Notes under the pieces: generated by a model
What the model was told of the DNA's origin: nothing
What the model saw: only the letters and a program-made list of their open reading frames with translations
Databases searched by the model: none
NCBI GenBank assembly: GCA_900556205.1
Contig: USNX01000055.1
Span: 1 to 7,411 of the forward strand
Source of the DNA: an uncultured Collinsella sp.
Lineage (GTDB): Bacteria > Actinomycetota > Coriobacteriia > Coriobacteriales > Coriobacteriaceae
Length of the DNA: 7,411 bases
Direction: 5' to 3'
Shown here: one piece after another, positions 5,682-7,411 of the stretch
Layout of the letters: each line of letters starts with the position of its first letter
Numbering within the stretch: position 1 is the stretch's first letter
Translations under genes and position numbers: made by a program

Positions 5682-5697
5682 ACGGCACGCGTGCCGT
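5682..5697. promoter_or_regulatory. 16-base perfect palindrome upstream of gpmA
   Basis: ACGGCACGCGTGCCGT is self-complementary over all 16 bases. It lies 20 bases upstream of the gpmA start and about eight bases upstream of its ribosome-binding site, so it is in the leader or core promoter. It could be an operator for a dimeric repressor or a leader hairpin. I found no convincing -35/-10 pair for gpmA, so its position relative to the transcription start is unknown. Confidence 0.5.
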
Positions 5698-5798
5698 TTG
5701 TTTGACGCCGCAAAGGATACCCGTTTTAGGCTCAAAAGTTAACCAAGACTAACAAAATTGTTGTATTTGAATAGGATGGTGAAAGGGGATTGCCGAAA

Positions 5799-5857
5799 TG
5801 TCTTGATCTGTAATAACTAGGGATGGAAATGGGGCCTAGCTGTTACAGATCGAGACA
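5799..5857 (+). repeat. Hairpin unit 5
   Basis: Bases 5799-5815 pair with 5841-5857 around loop 5816-5840. The left arm has two C-to-T changes (T5804 and T5814), each opposite a G, so pairing is kept as G-U in RNA. An inner stem CTAGG/CCTAG (5817-5821/5835-5839) extends the hairpin past one A-C mismatch. Confidence 0.93.
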
Positions 5858-5880
5858 GGAAGAAATGGTCCTATGGAAAA

Positions 5881-5935
5881 TCTCGATCTGTAACAGCTGA
5901 CCGCCAAAACAGGCCCCTCGTGTTACAGATCGAGA
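5881..5935 (+). repeat. Hairpin unit 6
   Basis: Fifteen perfect pairs (5881-5895 with 5921-5935) carry the G variant, with loop 5896-5920. At loop positions 4 and 22 this unit has G and C where five of the other six have A and T, a matched change inside the loop. GCC and GGC around AAAACA can also pair. Confidence 0.93.
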
Positions 5936-5955
5936 CATTCCGAACCGTCTCTTGA

Positions 5956-6020
5956 AAACATCTCAATCTGTAACAGTTAGTCGTCGAAATTGGGTCTTCC
6001 TGTTACAGATTGAGATGTTT
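5956..6020 (+). repeat. Hairpin unit 7
   Basis: Twenty perfect pairs (5956-5975 with 6001-6020) carry the A variant, with loop 5976-6000. Outside the core, the usual TGTCTC/GAGACA is replaced by ACATCTC/GAGATGT, changed on both sides so that pairing is kept. Confidence 0.93.
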
Positions 6021-6200
6021 GAAGCGGTGAGCTTACAGGCCGAACCTGGGGCCCTTGTTGTTGCCCTTGAGGTCGGCGGCACCCACTCGCAGGGCGTGCG
6101 TTACGCGATTGTTTCGAAACGGGCGGGAAACACAACGGGTCGGCGATGCTCCTAGTATGCCTATTCAACTGACTGTCTAAATATCTAGGGGAGGATCGCG
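6021..6200. other. gltB upstream region without a supported gene
   Basis: This is the leader side of gltB after array 2. Apart from the GAAAC boxes, the TAGTAT element and the strong AGGGGAGG ribosome-binding site (6187-6194), I see no gene. A short plus-strand frame through it has no ribosome-binding site and runs through hairpin unit 7, so I do not call it. Confidence 0.5.
6100..6158 (+). promoter_or_regulatory. Possible gltB promoter with tandem GAAAC boxes
   Basis: Two GAAAC boxes (6116-6120 and 6127-6131) are six bases apart, and the first is half of the palindrome GTTTCGAAAC (6111-6120). A GTTAC lies at 6100-6104. A -10-like TAGTAT (6153-6158) would give a start near 6165 and a leader of about 36 bases. 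It has no good -35 at the right distance, as in activator-dependent promoters, and the boxes would cover about -49 to -34. The 11-base step resembles GlnR sites of other Actinobacteria, but the regulator here is unknown. Confidence 0.35.
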
Positions 6201-7411
6201 ATGCAGGCAGATTCCGCTCAGCAGCAGGGCCTTTATCGCCCCGAATTCGACCACGACGCATGTGGCATCGGCGCGCTTGCCGATATCAACGGTGAGCGCC
6301 ATCACCAGATTCTGGACGATGCGCTGTCCATTCTGGTCAACTTGGAGCACCGCGGCGGCACGGGACTCGAGAAGAACACCGGCGACGGCGCTGGCATCCT
6401 GTTCCAGGTTCCGCATCACTTTTTCCGTAAAGAGGCTCAAAAGTGCGGCCAGATTCTGCCGGCAGAGGGCGACTATGGCGTGGCCATGCTGTTCTTTCCG
6501 CAGGACGACAAGGGCGTAGAGGATGCCCGCCGCGTGTTTGAGGAGGGCTGCGCCGGGGCCGGCGTGCCGCTGCTCTTTTGGCGCGAGGTGCCGGTCGACC
6601 CGCACGACCTGGGCGAGACGGCCCGCGCCTGCATGCCCACTATCCTGCAGGCCTTCCTGGGCCGTCCGGACGACACGCCCGCCGGCGATGCCTTCGAGCG
6701 CCGCCTGTACGTGTGCCGCCGCACCATCGAAAAGAAGGCCGACGCCGAGTTTGCCCTGCGCGACAAGATCTTCTACGTGTGCTCCATGAGCTCGCGCACC
6801 ATCGTGTACAAGGGCATGCTGGTCGCCACGCAGATGCGCCGCTTCTTCATCGACCTCAACGACGCCGCCGTCAAGACGGCCGTGGCGCTTGTCCACTCGC
6901 GCTACTCCACCAACACCACGCCCAGCTGGGAGCGCGCGCACCCCAACCGCTTTATCATCCACAACGGCGAGATCAATACCCTCAAGGGCAACGTCAACTG
7001 GATCCGCGCCCGCGAGCCCAACCTGTACAGCCCCGTGCTGCAGCATGATCTTGAGCGCATGATGCCCATCATCAACCGCGAGGGTTCCGACTCCGCGATT
7101 CTGGACAACGTGCTCGAGTTTTTGGTTATGAACGGTCGCCCGCTTACGCGTGCCGCGTCCATGTTGCTGCCCGAGCCGTGGGACCATAACGACAGCCTGA
7201 GTGAGGAGCGCCGCGCCTACGACGCTTACCAGTCCATGCTCATGGAGCCGTGGGACGGCCCTGCCGCCATCGCCTTTACCGACGGCCGTACCCTGGGTGC
7301 TGCTCTCGACCGCAACGGCCTGCGTCCCGCCCGCTACTATGTGACGCGCGACGGTCGCTTTATGCTGGCAAGCGAGGTGGGTACCATCGAGGTGCGCCCC
7401 GAGAACATCCT
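6201..7411 (+). CDS. gltB: Glutamate synthase large subunit, N-terminal part (cut by the window edge)
   Basis: GltB makes glutamate from glutamine and 2-oxoglutarate. The 403 visible residues are most of its class II glutamine amidotransferase domain, which releases ammonia from glutamine. C21 in DHDACGIG is the expected catalytic nucleophile, so a 20-residue propeptide would be removed to expose it. Further motifs are HRGGTGLEKNTGDGAGI (about residues 51-67), VHSRYSTNTTPSWERAHP, HNGEINTLKGNVNW, and DRNGLRPARYYV near the edge. The central and FMN/2-oxoglutarate synthase domains, and any gltD, lie beyond the window. AGGGGAGG (6187-6194) is six bases before the ATG. Hairpin array 2 and a possible GlnR-like site lie upstream. 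Confidence 0.96.
   Translation, partial: MQADSAQQQGLYRPEFDHDACGIGALADINGERHHQILDDALSILVNLEHRGGTGLEKNTGDGAGILFQVPHHFFRKEAQKCGQILPAEGDYGVAMLFFPQDDKGVEDARRVFEEGCAGAGVPLLFWREVPVDPHDLGETARACMPTILQAFLGRPDDTPAGDAFERRLYVCRRTIEKKADAEFALRDKIFYVCSMSSRTIVYKGMLVATQMRRFFIDLNDAAVKTAVALVHSRYSTNTTPSWERAHPNRFIIHNGEINTLKGNVNWIRAREPNLYSPVLQHDLERMMPIINREGSDSAILDNVLEFLVMNGRPLTRAASMLLPEPWDHNDSLSEERRAYDAYQSMLMEPWDGPAAIAFTDGRTLGAALDRNGLRPARYYVTRDGRFMLASEVGTIEVRPENI

Larger units (their letters stand above)
5799..6020 (+). repeat. Array 2: three palindromic repeat units, 80-base period
   Basis: Three hairpins of the same family as array 1 are centred at 5828, 5908 and 5988, exactly 80 bases apart. They have 25-base loops and 25-base gaps between units. 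The array lies in the divergent gap between gpmA (minus strand) and gltB (plus strand), 137 bases from the gpmA start and 180 bases before the gltB start. Loop polarity (central AAA, then GGG, then TCT or CCT) is the same as in array 1, so the two arrays are direct repeats around the gpmA-Nramp pair. Because one array sits between converging genes and the other between diverging genes, a role as a simple shared terminator is unlikely. Confidence 0.95.

Noticed and set aside
4438..5742. 434-codon plus-strand open frame opposite the Nramp gene and gpmA
   Set aside because: It spans two well-identified genes on the other strand and has no recognisable domain. Long antisense open frames are a known side effect of GC-rich codon use.
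3223..6020. Integron attC sites
   Set aside because: The arms lack the RYYYAAC/GTTRRRY core pair at the ends and the unpaired extrahelical bases, and there is no integrase or cassette structure.
5799..6020. GlnR/TnrA boxes (TGTAACA and TGTTACA) controlling gltB
   Set aside because: The spacing between half-sites (25 bases) is too large, and the same motifs occur between the convergent rubredoxin and Nramp genes, where no promoter is expected.
5952..6155. 67-codon plus-strand open frame upstream of gltB
   Set aside because: It starts inside hairpin unit 7, has no ribosome-binding site, and its product shows no recognisable motif.
6177..7187. 336-codon minus-strand open frame opposite gltB
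   Set aside because: gltB is certain on the plus strand. The antisense product is low in complexity and matches no family I know.

Overview
The window is ordinary chromosomal DNA from a high-GC anaerobe. It probably comes from the class Coriobacteriia, and a Collinsella-like gut species is my best guess. That placement rests on gene content and on the style of the proteins (SmpB, a flavin reductase beside a small rubredoxin, a DPGN/MPH-type Nramp transporter, cofactor-dependent phosphoglycerate mutase, GltB). No 16S rRNA or other decisive marker is present.

Left part (1-761): a partial minus-strand gene runs off the left edge. A promoter with an A-rich upstream stretch follows, then a two-gene tRNA operon, tRNA-Gln(CTG) and tRNA-Glu(CTC), both with encoded CCA, closed by a hairpin terminator. 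Centre-left (818-3163, plus strand): a TPR-repeat protein overlaps smpB by 11 bases, and a terminator follows. Next come a stand-alone flavin reductase-like FMN protein and, behind an AT-rich promoter, a very small rubredoxin. These last two look like the two halves of 'high molecular weight rubredoxin', which passes electrons to flavodiiron O2/NO reductases.

Centre-right (3556-5661, minus strand): gpmA is followed by an Nramp-family Mn2+/Fe2+ transporter gene, possibly in one transcript. Right part (6201 to the end, plus strand): the 5' third or so of gltB, the large subunit of glutamate synthase, runs off the right edge.

The most unusual content is two intergenic arrays of a palindromic repeat, at 3223-3527 (four hairpins) and 5799-6020 (three hairpins), on either side of the gpmA-Nramp pair. 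A 15-base motif, TCTC(A/G)ATCTGTAACA, alternates with its reverse complement at an almost invariant 40-base step: 25 bases inside each hairpin and 25 bases (once 24) between hairpins. Arm changes are matched by compensating or G-T wobble changes in the partner arm. The 25-base loops share a central AAA and a polarity, so both arrays point the same way. I do not recognise this family. It could be a structured RNA, a protein-binding array or a non-autonomous mobile repeat.
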